64,000 nucleotides of DNA from Halovenus carboxidivorans (GCF_009831575.1 NZ_WUUT01000001.1:767345-831344), one strand, 5' to 3'; positions 26,873 to 36,393 are shown, numbered from the stretch's first letter. Program-made: numbers and translations. The notes: generated from the sequence alone by a model not told the origin.

Positions 26873-27891
26873 GCAACGTCGAACCGGATGAGTCCTCTTA
26901 CGAGGAGAAGTACAATCTCCTGCGCCGACGGCGGCTGTTCAGACAGATCTCGAGTCTGTTGCTTCTGTTCGGCATCGTCGCACTGACTGTCCTCGGGCTC
27001 CGGTACATCGAGTTCAACCCCGGTGATCTCTGGCGCCAGCGGGGCGCGTTCACGCAGTTCCTCGGGAACTTCTTCCCGCCGAACTTCCGTGAGTTCACGC
27101 TGTACACCAAGCAAAACGACATCAACGGGCCGAAGGCGATCACCCGGAGCTTCCGGAACTTCGGTGCGCCAATCGTCGAGACGCTGACCAGCGACCAGCC
27201 AGCAGCGCAGACGACGCTGGTCCGGATGAGTCTCGTGACGCTGATCCTCGGCTTTACTGGGACGGTCATCGGATTCCCGCTCGCCCTGCTCTTCGGGGTG
27301 CTGGGCTCCGAGCGCGTGACGCCGTTCCCGTTCAACTTCATCTTCCGAGGGACGATGAGCGCCATCCGCTCCATCCCGGCGCTCGTCTGGATTTTCATCT
27401 ACATCCCGCTGGCGGGGATCAACCCGGTGGGTGCCGTCCTCGCAATCTCGACCGACACGGTCGGCAACATGGGACGGCTGTTCACAGACGAACTCGAAGA
27501 GATCGAAGAGGGGCCGATCGAGGCGATCAAATCGACCGGCGCGTCCAGAACCCAGGTCGTGACCTTCGGCATGCTCAGCCAGGTCTCGACGTCGTTCATC
27601 GCTTGGGCGCTGTACGTCCTCGAGATCAACGTCCGGATCGCAATCGGACTCGGCGTCGTCGGTGCGGGCGGAATCGGGCGCTACATCACTCTCCGGAAGG
27701 ACCTGTTCGCCTACCAGGAGATGGCCGCCGGGATCGTGATGGTGTTTTTCATCGTCATCTCCGTCGAGATCATCTCCTCGCGGATCCGGGCGCGACTCCG
27801 CCCGAGCGAACACGACTCCCGGGGCCTGCTCGAAGTCATCAAAGGGCTCGGCGACGTGAACCGCTGGCTGGGTCGCGAGCCGAAAAACTGA
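26869..27891 (+). CDS. phnE: PhnE-type ABC transporter permease
   Basis: A 340-residue membrane permease. The first helix is at about 28-48; the core shows 5 more helices including SLVTLILGFTGTVIGFPLALL. The EAA loop that docks to PhnC is EAIKSTGASRTQVVTFGML. It has an extended region between the first helix and the core (about 50-110) containing KQNDINGPKAITRSFRN. Only one permease is present, so it should work as a homodimer. Confidence 0.92.
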   Translation: MSNVEPDESSYEEKYNLLRRRRLFRQISSLLLLFGIVALTVLGLRYIEFNPGDLWRQRGAFTQFLGNFFPPNFREFTLYTKQNDINGPKAITRSFRNFGAPIVETLTSDQPAAQTTLVRMSLVTLILGFTGTVIGFPLALLFGVLGSERVTPFPFNFIFRGTMSAIRSIPALVWIFIYIPLAGINPVGAVLAISTDTVGNMGRLFTDELEEIEEGPIEAIKSTGASRTQVVTFGMLSQVSTSFIAWALYVLEINVRIAIGLGVVGAGGIGRYITLRKDLFAYQEMAAGIVMVFFIVISVEIISSRIRARLRPSEHDSRGLLEVIKGLGDVNRWLGREPKN

Positions 27892-27996
27892 GGGCCCGTC
27901 GTTTATATAGCCGTACGTTCGGTTCCCTCGGCTGTCGAGGAACATGTTGCTCTCCTAGAAGGTTCTTTGTGTCTCCGATCCGTAGCCGCGATACCG

Positions 27997-28173
27997 ATGG
28001 ATCAGTCACCAGTCGTCTGTCCCGGCTGTGCTGGCGAACTCTCGGAGACGGAGATCCGCCGGACGCCCCAGTTCATCGCGGACACGTACTTCTGTGGCCG
28101 TTGTGGACAACAGTTCGCTGATCCGGACGCCGACGGCGAAGTCCGACCGAGACGGCGGGCCCTCCGGCTCTAA
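27997..28173 (+). CDS. Small zinc-ribbon protein
   Basis: 58 residues from ATG 27997. Paired CPGC and CGRC (C-x2-C, about 26 residues, C-x2-C) form a single zinc ribbon; the tail is basic (RPRRRALRL), unusual among acidic haloarchaeal proteins and suggesting nucleic-acid contact. A possible TATA (GTTTATATAG, about 27900-27911) is about 90 bases upstream. Its last 4 bases overlap the convergent phosphatase gene. Confidence 0.6.
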   Translation: MDQSPVVCPGCAGELSETEIRRTPQFIADTYFCGRCGQQFADPDADGEVRPRRRALRL

Positions 28174-28979
28174 TTGCCGGGTTCGGCCGCCGCGTCGATT
28201 TCTCTGGCAGCGGCGAGAACGTCCTCGTGGATCCGCCCGTTCGAGGCGACCAGCCCTCGGGCTTCGGGTTGCCACGCGTTCCCGTCGATGTCCGTCACGG
28301 TTCCGCCGGCCCACTCGACCATCGCGGCACCGGCGACGCTGTCCCACGGCTCGGCGACGCGGTTCGTAATCACGCCGTCGAGCGCGCCCGTCGCGACCAT
28401 CGAGAGCGCGGCCTGTGCACAGCCAATACGTCGGAGATCACCGAACCGGTGGACGATCCCGCTCGTCGCCGCCGCGAACTCCTCACGGCGGTCGAAATCC
28501 CACCAGATCGTCGGCGCGACCGTACACCGTTCGGGGTCAGTTCGGTCGCTGACGGTCACTCGATCCCCGTTTCTGTCTACCCCGGCCGCTGTTCCGACGT
28601 ACCGATCCCCGACGGCCGGACAGAAATTCGCCGCGGCGACCGCCTCGCCGTCGCGGAGACAGGCGACGCTGGTCGCCCACCGGCGGTTTCCTCGCACGTA
28701 GTTGTTCGTTCCGTCGATCGGATCGATCACCCAGACGATCCCCTCCTCGGAGAGGTGTCCGTAGCTGTCTCCCTCTTCTCCGCAGACCGTCGCGTTCGGG
28801 GTCGCCTCCCGGATCCGGTCGACGACCGCCGCCTGTGCGTCCCGGTCCGCCTGCGTGACGACATCGGTCTTGCCGTCTTTGTACTGTACGTCGAGCTCTG
28901 TCCGAAATCGGTCGGCCGCGACCGCGGCGCCCGCCGCCGCACTCGCCTCCGCGACGCGGGCCAGTTCAGGGCTGTCCAT
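28170..28979 (-). CDS. Inositol monophosphatase-family phosphatase
   Basis: A 269-residue Li+-sensitive Mg2+ phosphatase fold. Metal-binding residues are in GEEGDSYG, WVIDPIDGTNNY (D-P-I-D-G-T) and EPWDSVAGAAMVEWAGG. Possible substrates are inositol-1-phosphate, fructose-1,6-bisphosphate or 3'-phosphoadenosine phosphate, which the sequence does not separate. No phosphonate or nucleotide-specific motif is seen. Confidence 0.88.
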   Translation of the reverse strand: MDSPELARVAEASAAAGAAVAADRFRTELDVQYKDGKTDVVTQADRDAQAAVVDRIREATPNATVCGEEGDSYGHLSEEGIVWVIDPIDGTNNYVRGNRRWATSVACLRDGEAVAAANFCPAVGDRYVGTAAGVDRNGDRVTVSDRTDPERCTVAPTIWWDFDRREEFAAATSGIVHRFGDLRRIGCAQAALSMVATGALDGVITNRVAEPWDSVAGAAMVEWAGGTVTDIDGNAWQPEARGLVASNGRIHEDVLAAAREIDAAAEPGN

Positions 28980-29067
28980 CGTATCGTCGCTCGGAGCGGC
29001 CGGGGCTTAACCGTGGTGCTCGACCGGCTTCGAAACGCTTACTGACCGGAGTACCGTCTGCTCGCTC

Positions 29068-29346
29068 ATGAGCGACTCTCCCGTCGATCCGGACGAGGTC
29101 GAACACATCGCCGGCCTCGCCCGCGTCGAGTTGAGTGCCGAGGAGCGCGAGCGCTTCGCCGACCAGTTCGGCGAGATCCTCTCGGCGTTCGAGGCGCTGG
29201 ACGAGGTCCCCGAAACCGACAGCGAGCCCGAGTTGACCAACGTCATGCGCCCCGACGAGGTCAGGGACAGTCTCGATCAGGCCGAGGCGCTGCGTAACGC
29301 CGAGGAAACTGAAGACGGCAAGTTCAAAGGCCCGCGAGTCTCCTGA
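29068..29346 (+). CDS. gatC: Glu-tRNA(Gln)/Asp-tRNA(Asn) amidotransferase subunit C
   Basis: 92 residues with the family core VDPDEVEHIAGLARVELS near the N-terminus and LTNVMRPDEVRDSL towards the end. It stabilises GatA-GatB. The stop is 2 bases before the gatA ATG, so the two are one operon; gatB is not in the window, as is common in haloarchaea. Confidence 0.93.
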   Translation: MSDSPVDPDEVEHIAGLARVELSAEERERFADQFGEILSAFEALDEVPETDSEPELTNVMRPDEVRDSLDQAEALRNAEETEDGKFKGPRVS

Positions 29347-29348
29347 GC

Positions 29349-30626
29349 ATGTCCGAGAACATCTACATCACAGAGACGACAATCGAGGGCGACGAGGACG
29401 GCCCGCTCGCCGGCAGGACCGTCGCGGTCAAGGACAACATCTCGACGGAGGGAGTCCGAACTACCTGCGGGTCCGCCATGCTCGAGGAGTACGTCCCGCC
29501 GTACGACGGGACGGTCATCGAGCGCCTGAAGGCGGCCGGCGCGACCATCCCCGGCAAGACGAACATGGACGAGTTCGGGATGGGGACGACCACCGAGACC
29601 TCCGCCTTCGGGTCGACGGACAACCCCGCCGCTCCGGGCCACGTCCCGGGCGGCTCCTCCGGCGGTTCCGCGGCCGCCGTCGCCGCCGGCGAGGCAGATC
29701 TGGCGCTGGGGACCGACACCGGCGGCTCGGTCCGCTGTCCCGCCGCCTTCTGTGGGGTCGTCGGCATCAAACCCACCTACGGACTCGTCTCCCGGTACGG
29801 CCTGATCGCGTACGCGAACTCGCTGGAACAGATCGGTCCGCTCGCGCCGTCAGTCGAGGAAGCCGCCGAGTTGCTCGAAGTGATCGCCGGCCCCGACGAA
29901 CGCGACGGGACGACCCGGGACGCGACCGACCACGGAAGCGACTACGAGTACGCCGAGGCCGCCGACGGCGACGTCGACGGACTCGAAATCGGCGTCCCCA
30001 CGGAACTGCTCGACGGGGCCGACGACCGCGTCGTCGACCAGTTCTGGAACGCCATCGACGACCTCGAAGCACGGGGGGCGAGCTACCACGAGGTCAGCCT
30101 CCCGAGCCTCGAACACGCAGTCGAGGCGTACTACGTCATCGCGATGAGCGAGGCCTCGTCGAACCTGGCGCGGTTCGACGGCGTTCGGTACGGCACCTCC
30201 GGCGGCTACGACGGCAACTGGAACGAGGCCTTCGCCGCGGCCCGCGAGGAGGGCTTCGGTGAGGAGGTCAAACGCCGCATCCTGCTCGGGACCTACGCGC
30301 TCTCGGCGGGCTATCACGACAAATACTACAAGAAGGCTCAGGACGCTCGTGCGTGGATCCAGCAGGACTTCGACGAGGCGCTGTCCGAGGCCGACGTACT
30401 CGCCTCGCCGACGATGCCGGTGACACCCTTCGAACTCGGCGAGAGTCTAGACGACCCGATGAAGATGTATCTCGCCGACGCGAACACGACGCCGGTCAAC
30501 CTCGCCAACCTCCCCGCTATCTCCGTCCCGGTCGGTGACGACCCGGGGCTACCGGTCGGCCTCCAACTGGTCGGACCGGCCTTCGGCGAGAAGCGACTCA
30601 TCCGCGCCGGCAGCGCCCTCGCCTGA
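29349..30626 (+). CDS. gatA: Glu-tRNA(Gln)/Asp-tRNA(Asn) amidotransferase subunit A
   Basis: 425 residues; an amidase-signature glutaminase supplying ammonia to misacylated Glu-tRNA(Gln) or Asp-tRNA(Asn). The Ser-cisSer-Lys triad is present: K28 in TVAVKDN, the cis-Ser in GGSSGGSAAA, and the nucleophile in LGTDTGGSVR. The C-terminal PTMPVTPFELGE and NLANLPAISVPVG are normal. It is shorter than bacterial GatA (about 480), as in other haloarchaea. Confidence 0.95.
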   Translation: MSENIYITETTIEGDEDGPLAGRTVAVKDNISTEGVRTTCGSAMLEEYVPPYDGTVIERLKAAGATIPGKTNMDEFGMGTTTETSAFGSTDNPAAPGHVPGGSSGGSAAAVAAGEADLALGTDTGGSVRCPAAFCGVVGIKPTYGLVSRYGLIAYANSLEQIGPLAPSVEEAAELLEVIAGPDERDGTTRDATDHGSDYEYAEAADGDVDGLEIGVPTELLDGADDRVVDQFWNAIDDLEARGASYHEVSLPSLEHAVEAYYVIAMSEASSNLARFDGVRYGTSGGYDGNWNEAFAAAREEGFGEEVKRRILLGTYALSAGYHDKYYKKAQDARAWIQQDFDEALSEADVLASPTMPVTPFELGESLDDPMKMYLADANTTPVNLANLPAISVPVGDDPGLPVGLQLVGPAFGEKRLIRAGSALA

Positions 30627-30712
30627 CACCTACACTGTTAGTGTCGATCCGCTGTTTTCGCCCAACGCTGTTAGGTAGAAGGTCGAAGCGACTGGCCGAC
30701 GAATCTATTGGT

Positions 30713-31087
30713 ATGTCACGATCACAGCAGACGCCCTTCGAGTACAGTTTCGAGACGCGCGGCGATGTTCTCGTGTTGGATCTCACCGACTGGTCGGGCG
30801 GGACCGAGGCGATGGACGAGGCCGAAGCCGACTGGCTCTCGAAGGCCGGTCGGGCACACATCACTGCCACGGTCACGGAGTTCAGCCCGGAGACGACCCT
30901 CGGCCGGGAGACTCAGGACCACCTCGCCAGGGCGTGGAGCGAGAACGCCCGCGAGGCGAACGTCGAGAAACTGGCGTTCGTCTCCGAGGGGATCAAGGCC
31001 CGTGCGGTCAGCGCCAACCTCGACGTTCCCCAGGAGATCAAGACGTTCAAATCCGTCGAGGAAGCCGTCGAGTGGGCGCGTGAGTGA
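30713..31087 (+). CDS. Hypothetical protein, SpoIIAA/STAS-like fold
   Basis: 124 residues from ATG 30713. The alternating strands and helices (GDVLVLDLTDWSGG, AHITATVTEFSPE, VEKLAFVSEG) and the closing FKSVEEAVEWARE are typical of SpoIIAA-like/STAS folds. No kinase or sigma-factor partner lies nearby. Assignment is by fold pattern only. Confidence 0.55.
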   Translation: MSRSQQTPFEYSFETRGDVLVLDLTDWSGGTEAMDEAEADWLSKAGRAHITATVTEFSPETTLGRETQDHLARAWSENAREANVEKLAFVSEGIKARAVSANLDVPQEIKTFKSVEEAVEWARE

Positions 31088-31098
31088 ACCCGAGACAG

Positions 31099-31926
31099 CT
31101 ACTCCGTCTCGTTAGCAGTCTCGTTCCCGGATTCTGTCGTCGTTTTTTGCTGTCCTCGTCTGCCGTGTTCCGCCGCTGACCCCTGACTCGCTTCCTCCGG
31201 GGCGGCCGTCGACTGATCCTCGGGTGAGTGCCGCTCCCGGTGCTGTGGACCGTCCGGCTGCTGTCCGCTCTGCTCTCTCTCGCGGGGACGCCGTCGCCCC
31301 GCGTCCTGCCGTGGCCGCTCGTCCCGTCGCTGGCGTTGGCGTCTGTCGGGCTGGTTCTGGGGTCGGCCGGCCGACGGCCGCGTGGGTTCGCCTCCCGCCG
31401 AACCGGTCGACTGCGGCCCGTCGAGTTGCTGTGCGCCGCCCGAACGCCCCGTCTCGGTGTGGCCGAGATAACAGCCGAGACACTGGAGTAGCCCGCTGCC
31501 GACCGCCAGGTACACCCCCGGTCCCGTGCTGGCGACGGCCGCCACGTCCGGCTTGATCCAGTCGCTGTACATCCAGACCGGATCGGTGACGTAGGCCACT
31601 CCGAGACCGAGCGCAGCGACGCCGCTGGCCCCGGCGAACGCGAGGACGAGGGGGTCCCACGGTTCGGTCACGATCAGCCCCGTCGCGACGAGTCCGACGC
31701 CCGCGAGGACGACCCAGTCGACGCGGTCGATCCCCAGTATCTCCTCGCTGGTCGTCTCCTCGCCGAAGGCGGTGAGTCCCGCGGCCTCCTCCGCGGGATC
31801 GCTGACCGGAATCGGCTCCGAGGCGACGATCCACGGCAGTAGCCCGCTCACGAGCAACAGGGCCACGCCGACCCCGAAGGCGAGTTCCGCCCGGCCGGGG
31901 GACGCCGCAGCGAGCACGCCACTCAT
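31099..31926 (-). CDS. Four-helix membrane protein with low-complexity tail
   Basis: 275 residues from ATG 31926. Four hydrophobic helices (about 16-35, 72-92, 97-118, 130-155) are followed by about 105 residues rich in Gln, Arg, Gly, Pro, Ser and Glu with no Cys or catalytic pattern. The tail is basic in the middle and acidic at the end. Haloarchaea-restricted in appearance; function unknown. Confidence 0.55.
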   Translation of the reverse strand: MSGVLAAASPGRAELAFGVGVALLLVSGLLPWIVASEPIPVSDPAEEAAGLTAFGEETTSEEILGIDRVDWVVLAGVGLVATGLIVTEPWDPLVLAFAGASGVAALGLGVAYVTDPVWMYSDWIKPDVAAVASTGPGVYLAVGSGLLQCLGCYLGHTETGRSGGAQQLDGPQSTGSAGGEPTRPSAGRPQNQPDRRQRQRRDERPRQDAGRRRPREREQSGQQPDGPQHRERHSPEDQSTAAPEEASQGSAAEHGRRGQQKTTTESGNETANETE

Positions 31927-32078
31927 GTCAGCTATGTTTCTCCCGTCCGCACTAAAACGTCCGGTTCGGGCCGGTCGTCGGCCGAGAGAGTCGACCCCAG
32001 CGACCGACAGTGTATTTGCCTTCGCTCCGTTAGACTGTCTCCAACGGGCCATGTACGGGAATCCGAGGCGGTCCCGGG

Positions 32079-34547
32079 GTGGTTTCGGTGACAGGTGAAC
32101 AGGTGTGTACGCTCTGTGACCTGCCGCTCTCGGAGACCGCCGTCGAGAACGACGCCGGCGAACAGTTCTGCTGTCGGGGCTGTCGCGAGATCAAGGCGAC
32201 CCTCGAAGACCGGGACGATCTCTCGGCGGACGCCGACCCGGCCGATATCGAGGCCGAACTCGACAGTGAAGACCGCGACGTGCCAGACGACTACGAGACG
32301 ACGTTTCTGAGTGTCGGCGGGATGCACTGTGCGACCTGTGAGACGTTCATCGAGTCCCAGGCGGTCGCTCACGACGACGTTGCCGACGCGGACGCGAGCT
32401 ACATCACCGACGCCGTGCGCGTCGACCACGACCCCGACGCGATCGACGAGTCGGGGCTGCGCGAACTGCTGAGCGGGCTGGGGTATCAGGCCTACAGCCG
32501 TGACGACCCGCTGGCGGAACGTCGCGCCGAAGAGGAGAGTCTCACGCGGCTGGTCGTCGGCGTCACCTTCGGCATGGCGATTATGATGACTTACGTGGCG
32601 TTGATCTACCCGCTGTACTTCGGCGGGCTGTGGTATCCCGACCAGCAGGCGGCGTTTCTCCGGGAGATGCTCGCCGGCACCTCGGCCAGCTACCCCTTCC
32701 TCGTGATGGGACTGCTGACCGGCATCGTGTTGGTCTACACCGGCGGGCCGATACTGAAAGGGGCGTACGTCAGCCTCCGGACCCGCCAGCCGAACATGGA
32801 CCTGCTCATCGCCGTCGCGGCGACGAGCGCCTGGCTGTACAGCACTATCGCCATCTTCGTCGAGAGCGGCATTCCGAGCCTGTACTACGACGTGACGCTG
32901 ACGGTGATTCTGGTCGTCACCGCCGGCGGCTACTACGAGAACCAGATCAAACAGACAGCCAACGAGCGCCTCGCCGGTCTCACCGAAGCGCAGGTCGACG
33001 AGGCACACCGCTACGAGGGCGACGGCTCGACGACGACTGTCCCGGTCGACGACCTCGACGCCGGCGAGGAGATTCTCGTCAGGGAGGGCGAACGGGTTCC
33101 CGTCGACGGCGACGTAGTCGACGGCGAGGGAACGGTCGACGAGGCGGTCGTCACCGGCGAGTCGCTTCCAGTCGGCAAGACCCCCGGCGACGAAGTCGTC
33201 GGTGGCTCGCTGTTGCAGGACGGCTCGCTGGTCGTCGAGGTCGGCGAGGGCGCCGACAGCAGTATCGACCGACTTACCGACATGGTCTGGGACCTCCAGA
33301 GCGCCAACCACGGGATCCAGCAACTCGCCGACCGACTGGCGACGATTTTCGTCCCGCTCGTGTTGACGCTCGCCGTGGTCGTCGGTGTCGTCCACTTCCT
33401 CCTCGGGGCCAGCCTCTCGACGACCGTGTTGACGGCGCTGACGGTGATGATCGTCTCCTGTCCCTGCGCGCTCGGGCTGGCGACGCCGCTCGCCATCGCA
33501 TCGAGCGTTCGGGAGGCGCTCGAACGGAGCATCGTCGTCTTCGACGAGACGATCTTCGAGCGACTGCAGGACGTCGAGGTGGTTATCTTCGACAAGACCG
33601 GCACGCTGACCACCGGCGATATGGAGGTGCTCGACGCCGACGGACCGACGGACCTGTTCGAGCAGGCCGCGCTGCTGGAAACCCACTCCTCGCACCCCGT
33701 CGCGGCGGCAATCGCCGACCGGTTCGGACCGGACGCGGCAACCGACGGCGGTGTCACCGAATCCGCAGAGGCCGACGGTGAGCCGACGCTGGACACACCG
33801 GATCCGATGGAGAGCCGCGTCACGGAGTTTCAGAGCTACGCGACGGGCGTCGGGGGGACCGTCGACGGCGCAGCACTGCTCGTCGGGACGGTCGATCTGT
33901 TCACGGAACAGGGGTGGACGGTTCCCGACGAGATCGAATCCCGTGCGGAGGAGGCCACGGCCGCCGGAAACGCGCCGGTCGTCGTCGGTCGTGACGGCAC
34001 TGCCGAGGGCGTCGCTGTCGTCGGTGACCAGCCCCGCGAGGACTGGGAAGCAGTCGTCGAGATGCTCGACGACCGCGGTATCGAAGTCGCCGTCCTGACC
34101 GGCGACAGCGAGCAGGCCAGTGCGACGTTTGCGGCTCATCCGGCCGTCGACGAGGTGTTCGCTGGCGTGCCGCCGGAGGCGAAAGCCGAGACAGTCCGGC
34201 GTTACGGGGCCGGCAGACAGACCGTGATGGTCGGCGACGGCACCAACGACGCGCCCGCGCTGGCGACGGCCGACCTCGGTATCGCGCTCGGTAGCGGGAC
34301 GGCCCTCGCCGCGGACGCCGCAGACGTCGCTATCGTCGACGACTCGCTGTCCTCGCTGGAGACTGTCTTCGATCTCGCCGCGGCGGCGAACTCGCGGGTC
34401 AAACAGAACATCGGGTGGGCGTTCTGTTACAACGCGGTGGCGATTCCGCTGGCCATCACGACCGTGCTCAACCCGCTGTTCGCCGCGCTCGCGATGGCGG
34501 CGTCGAGCCTGCTCGTCGTCACGAACTCCTCGCGGTCGCTGCTGTAG
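32079..34547 (+). CDS. Cu(+)-type P1B ATPase with FixI-like N-terminal metal-binding domain
   Basis: 822 residues. An N-terminal Cys-rich module (C10-x2-C13, then C31-C32-x2-C35) matches the domain of FixI/CcoI-type copper ATPases, followed by an HMA domain (GGMHCATC, C84 and C87). Eight helices carry the transport motif C461-P-C463. The actuator TGES is in VTGESLPVGK, the phosphorylated Asp is D505 in DKTGT, and the hinge GDGTNDAPA is intact. Likely a Cu+ exporter, possibly feeding oxidase assembly as FixI does. No cytochrome-oxidase gene is nearby. Start GTG 32079, with an alternative GTG at 32088. Confidence 0.92.
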   Translation: MVSVTGEQVCTLCDLPLSETAVENDAGEQFCCRGCREIKATLEDRDDLSADADPADIEAELDSEDRDVPDDYETTFLSVGGMHCATCETFIESQAVAHDDVADADASYITDAVRVDHDPDAIDESGLRELLSGLGYQAYSRDDPLAERRAEEESLTRLVVGVTFGMAIMMTYVALIYPLYFGGLWYPDQQAAFLREMLAGTSASYPFLVMGLLTGIVLVYTGGPILKGAYVSLRTRQPNMDLLIAVAATSAWLYSTIAIFVESGIPSLYYDVTLTVILVVTAGGYYENQIKQTANERLAGLTEAQVDEAHRYEGDGSTTTVPVDDLDAGEEILVREGERVPVDGDVVDGEGTVDEAVVTGESLPVGKTPGDEVVGGSLLQDGSLVVEVGEGADSSIDRLTDMVWDLQSANHGIQQLADRLATIFVPLVLTLAVVVGVVHFLLGASLSTTVLTALTVMIVSCPCALGLATPLAIASSVREALERSIVVFDETIFERLQDVEVVIFDKTGTLTTGDMEVLDADGPTDLFEQAALLETHSSHPVAAAIADRFGPDAATDGGVTESAEADGEPTLDTPDPMESRVTEFQSYATGVGGTVDGAALLVGTVDLFTEQGWTVPDEIESRAEEATAAGNAPVVVGRDGTAEGVAVVGDQPREDWEAVVEMLDDRGIEVAVLTGDSEQASATFAAHPAVDEVFAGVPPEAKAETVRRYGAGRQTVMVGDGTNDAPALATADLGIALGSGTALAADAADVAIVDDSLSSLETVFDLAAAANSRVKQNIGWAFCYNAVAIPLAITTVLNPLFAALAMAASSLLVVTNSSRSLL

Positions 34548-34596
34548 CGTGCCGGAAGACAGATACTTCCCCCGGTGGTAGACACGACCGACTCGA

Positions 34597-35748
34597 ATGA
34601 CCGACGGGATCGCCCTGTGTTGTCCGCGCTGTGACTGGCAGACCGAACCCGGCCGCAGGTCCCGCTGTCCCTCCCACCCCGACCGACAACTCGAACTCGA
34701 CTACGATATCGGAGCCGTCCGTGAGCGATTCGATCCGGCGACGCAATCGCGGTCGGACCTCTGGCGGTACGACCCCCTGCTTCCCGTCGAGGCCGACCCG
34801 GTCACCCTCGGGGAGGGCTGGACCGAGTTGGCCGAGGCCCCGACGACCGGGAACGCGCTCGGGGTCGATCTCGGGCTGAAACTCGAAGGCGCGAACCCGA
34901 CCGGAGCCGCGAAAGACCGCGGCAGCGCGGTGGTCGCGACACACGCCCGCGAACGCGACGCCGGCCGGATCGTCTGTGCGTCGACGGGCAACGCCGCCGC
35001 GTCGGTCGCTGCGTACGCCGCGCGGGCCAGCCTCGATTGCTCGCTGTTCGTTCCCGAACGACTCCCGGACGCGAAGGCGGTCCAGCCGCTGGTCTACGAC
35101 GCGGACCTCGTCACCGTCTCGGGCGGGTACGCCGACGCGTACCAGCGGTGCCGGGCGTCGGCCAGCGAACCCGCTACCGTGGACCGAAGTGCCGGCGCGA
35201 GTCCGTACACCCCGGCCGGCGCACAGACGCTCGGATTCGAACTCGCCGAACAGGCGCCCCGAGCCGACTGGATCGCCGTCTCGATGGGCAACGGCGGCAC
35301 GCTCGCGGACATCTGGCGCGGTCTCGATCTGTTCTCCCGGGCCGGCTATCTCGCCGATCCGCCCCGTCTGCTCGGTGTGCAGGCCGCGGGCTGTCCGACG
35401 ATTCACGACCGCCTCCATGGCTCGGAGTCGGGAGCCGAGCAGCCGCCGGGGACCTGTGCCGACAGCATCGACGTCGACGACCCGCACCGGGCCGAGGACG
35501 CTCGGACGGCGCTCGAGGAGAGCAACGGAGCGACGATCACGGTCAGTGACCCGTCGATTCGAGACGCACTCGGCGACCTGGGTGCCGGCGAAGGCGTCTT
35601 CGTCGAACCCGCCGGAGCGGCCGCGGTCGCGGGCATCGAAACGGCGCTCGAACGCGGACTCGTCGACTCGGGCGAGCGCGTCGTCGCTGTCCTGACCGGG
35701 GACGGACTGAAGGATACCGCGACCGCACTGGACGCCGTCGGCACCTGA
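34597..35748 (+). CDS. Threonine-synthase-like PLP-dependent enzyme
   Basis: 383 residues of the fold-type II PLP family. The N-terminus has Cys residues (CCPRCDW, then CPSHP) like the zinc-ribbon start of archaeal threonine synthases. The Schiff-base lysine is in NPTGAAKDRG (usual: NPTGSFKDRG), the phosphate-binding loop is STGNAAASVAAYAA, and the C-terminal VAVLTGDGLKD is standard. The SF to AA change at the PLP lysine motif is mild but noticeable, so it may be a paralogue rather than the main thrC. Confidence 0.85.
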   Translation: MTDGIALCCPRCDWQTEPGRRSRCPSHPDRQLELDYDIGAVRERFDPATQSRSDLWRYDPLLPVEADPVTLGEGWTELAEAPTTGNALGVDLGLKLEGANPTGAAKDRGSAVVATHARERDAGRIVCASTGNAAASVAAYAARASLDCSLFVPERLPDAKAVQPLVYDADLVTVSGGYADAYQRCRASASEPATVDRSAGASPYTPAGAQTLGFELAEQAPRADWIAVSMGNGGTLADIWRGLDLFSRAGYLADPPRLLGVQAAGCPTIHDRLHGSESGAEQPPGTCADSIDVDDPHRAEDARTALEESNGATITVSDPSIRDALGDLGAGEGVFVEPAGAAAVAGIETALERGLVDSGERVVAVLTGDGLKDTATALDAVGT

Positions 35749-36393
35749 CTACCCCTCGATTTCTCGTGCCACCCGGAACCGGGCAACCGTGACGACGACC
35801 CCGATGACCGTCACGAGCAGTTCCAGCCCCGATCCGAACAGGGGAAACACCCGTTCCGGTGGTCCGCCGTCGGCGGGTTCGGCCGGGTCGACACCCGTGG
35901 TGACCTCCGTCTCCGTACTCGTCCCGACCGGCTCGAAGAGCAGAAATCCCTCTCCGGAGTCACGGAACGTCTGGACGAGTCCCCGCTGGTTCGATAGCTC
36001 CATCTCGCCGCGGAGCGTGTAGAACTGGTCGTGAAACGGCCAGAAGAGATTCGCCACGCCGTCGGTGAGATCGAGCGCGACGTGGCCGAGGCCGTAACAG
36101 AGGATAGCGACCCACGCGACCCGAACACCCCACCCGCCCCAGCGGGACCGGAGCAGTGACTCCTCGCGGACGTGTACGTCGACGTACCACAGCAGTCCGG
36201 CCGCCACCGGGATGGTCAGGTTGTGCAGGGAGGTCCGGTGCCCGGCCGTCGAGACGAGTGCGATGAACGAATCGAGATCCGGAATCGCCACGGCGACGAC
36301 GAGAACGAGCAGCGCCCGTTCGTCGAAGGCCGAACCGAGCAGGGCGGCGCCGATCAGTCCCGCGACGGCGGCGTGGACAATCGTCGATGGCAT
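35749..36393 (-). CDS. Membrane-bound metal-dependent hydrolase (YdjM/DUF457 family)
   Basis: 214 residues with about 5 membrane helices. Conserved metal-ligand candidates are the first His (MPSTIVHAAV), the Asp pair in IPDLDSF, H52 onwards (GHRTSLHNLTIPV) and the late GHVALDLTDGV. The family is predicted to be a membrane hydrolase of unknown substrate. Convergent with the threonine-synthase-like gene, whose stop is adjacent. Confidence 0.75.
   Translation of the reverse strand: MPSTIVHAAVAGLIGAALLGSAFDERALLVLVVAVAIPDLDSFIALVSTAGHRTSLHNLTIPVAAGLLWYVDVHVREESLLRSRWGGWGVRVAWVAILCYGLGHVALDLTDGVANLFWPFHDQFYTLRGEMELSNQRGLVQTFRDSGEGFLLFEPVGTSTETEVTTGVDPAEPADGGPPERVFPLFGSGLELLVTVIGVVVTVARFRVAREIEG

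Noticed and set aside
31932-34139. A 735-codon minus-strand frame across the copper ATPase
   Set aside because: Antisense to a full P-type ATPase; no motif, no promoter, no family resemblance.
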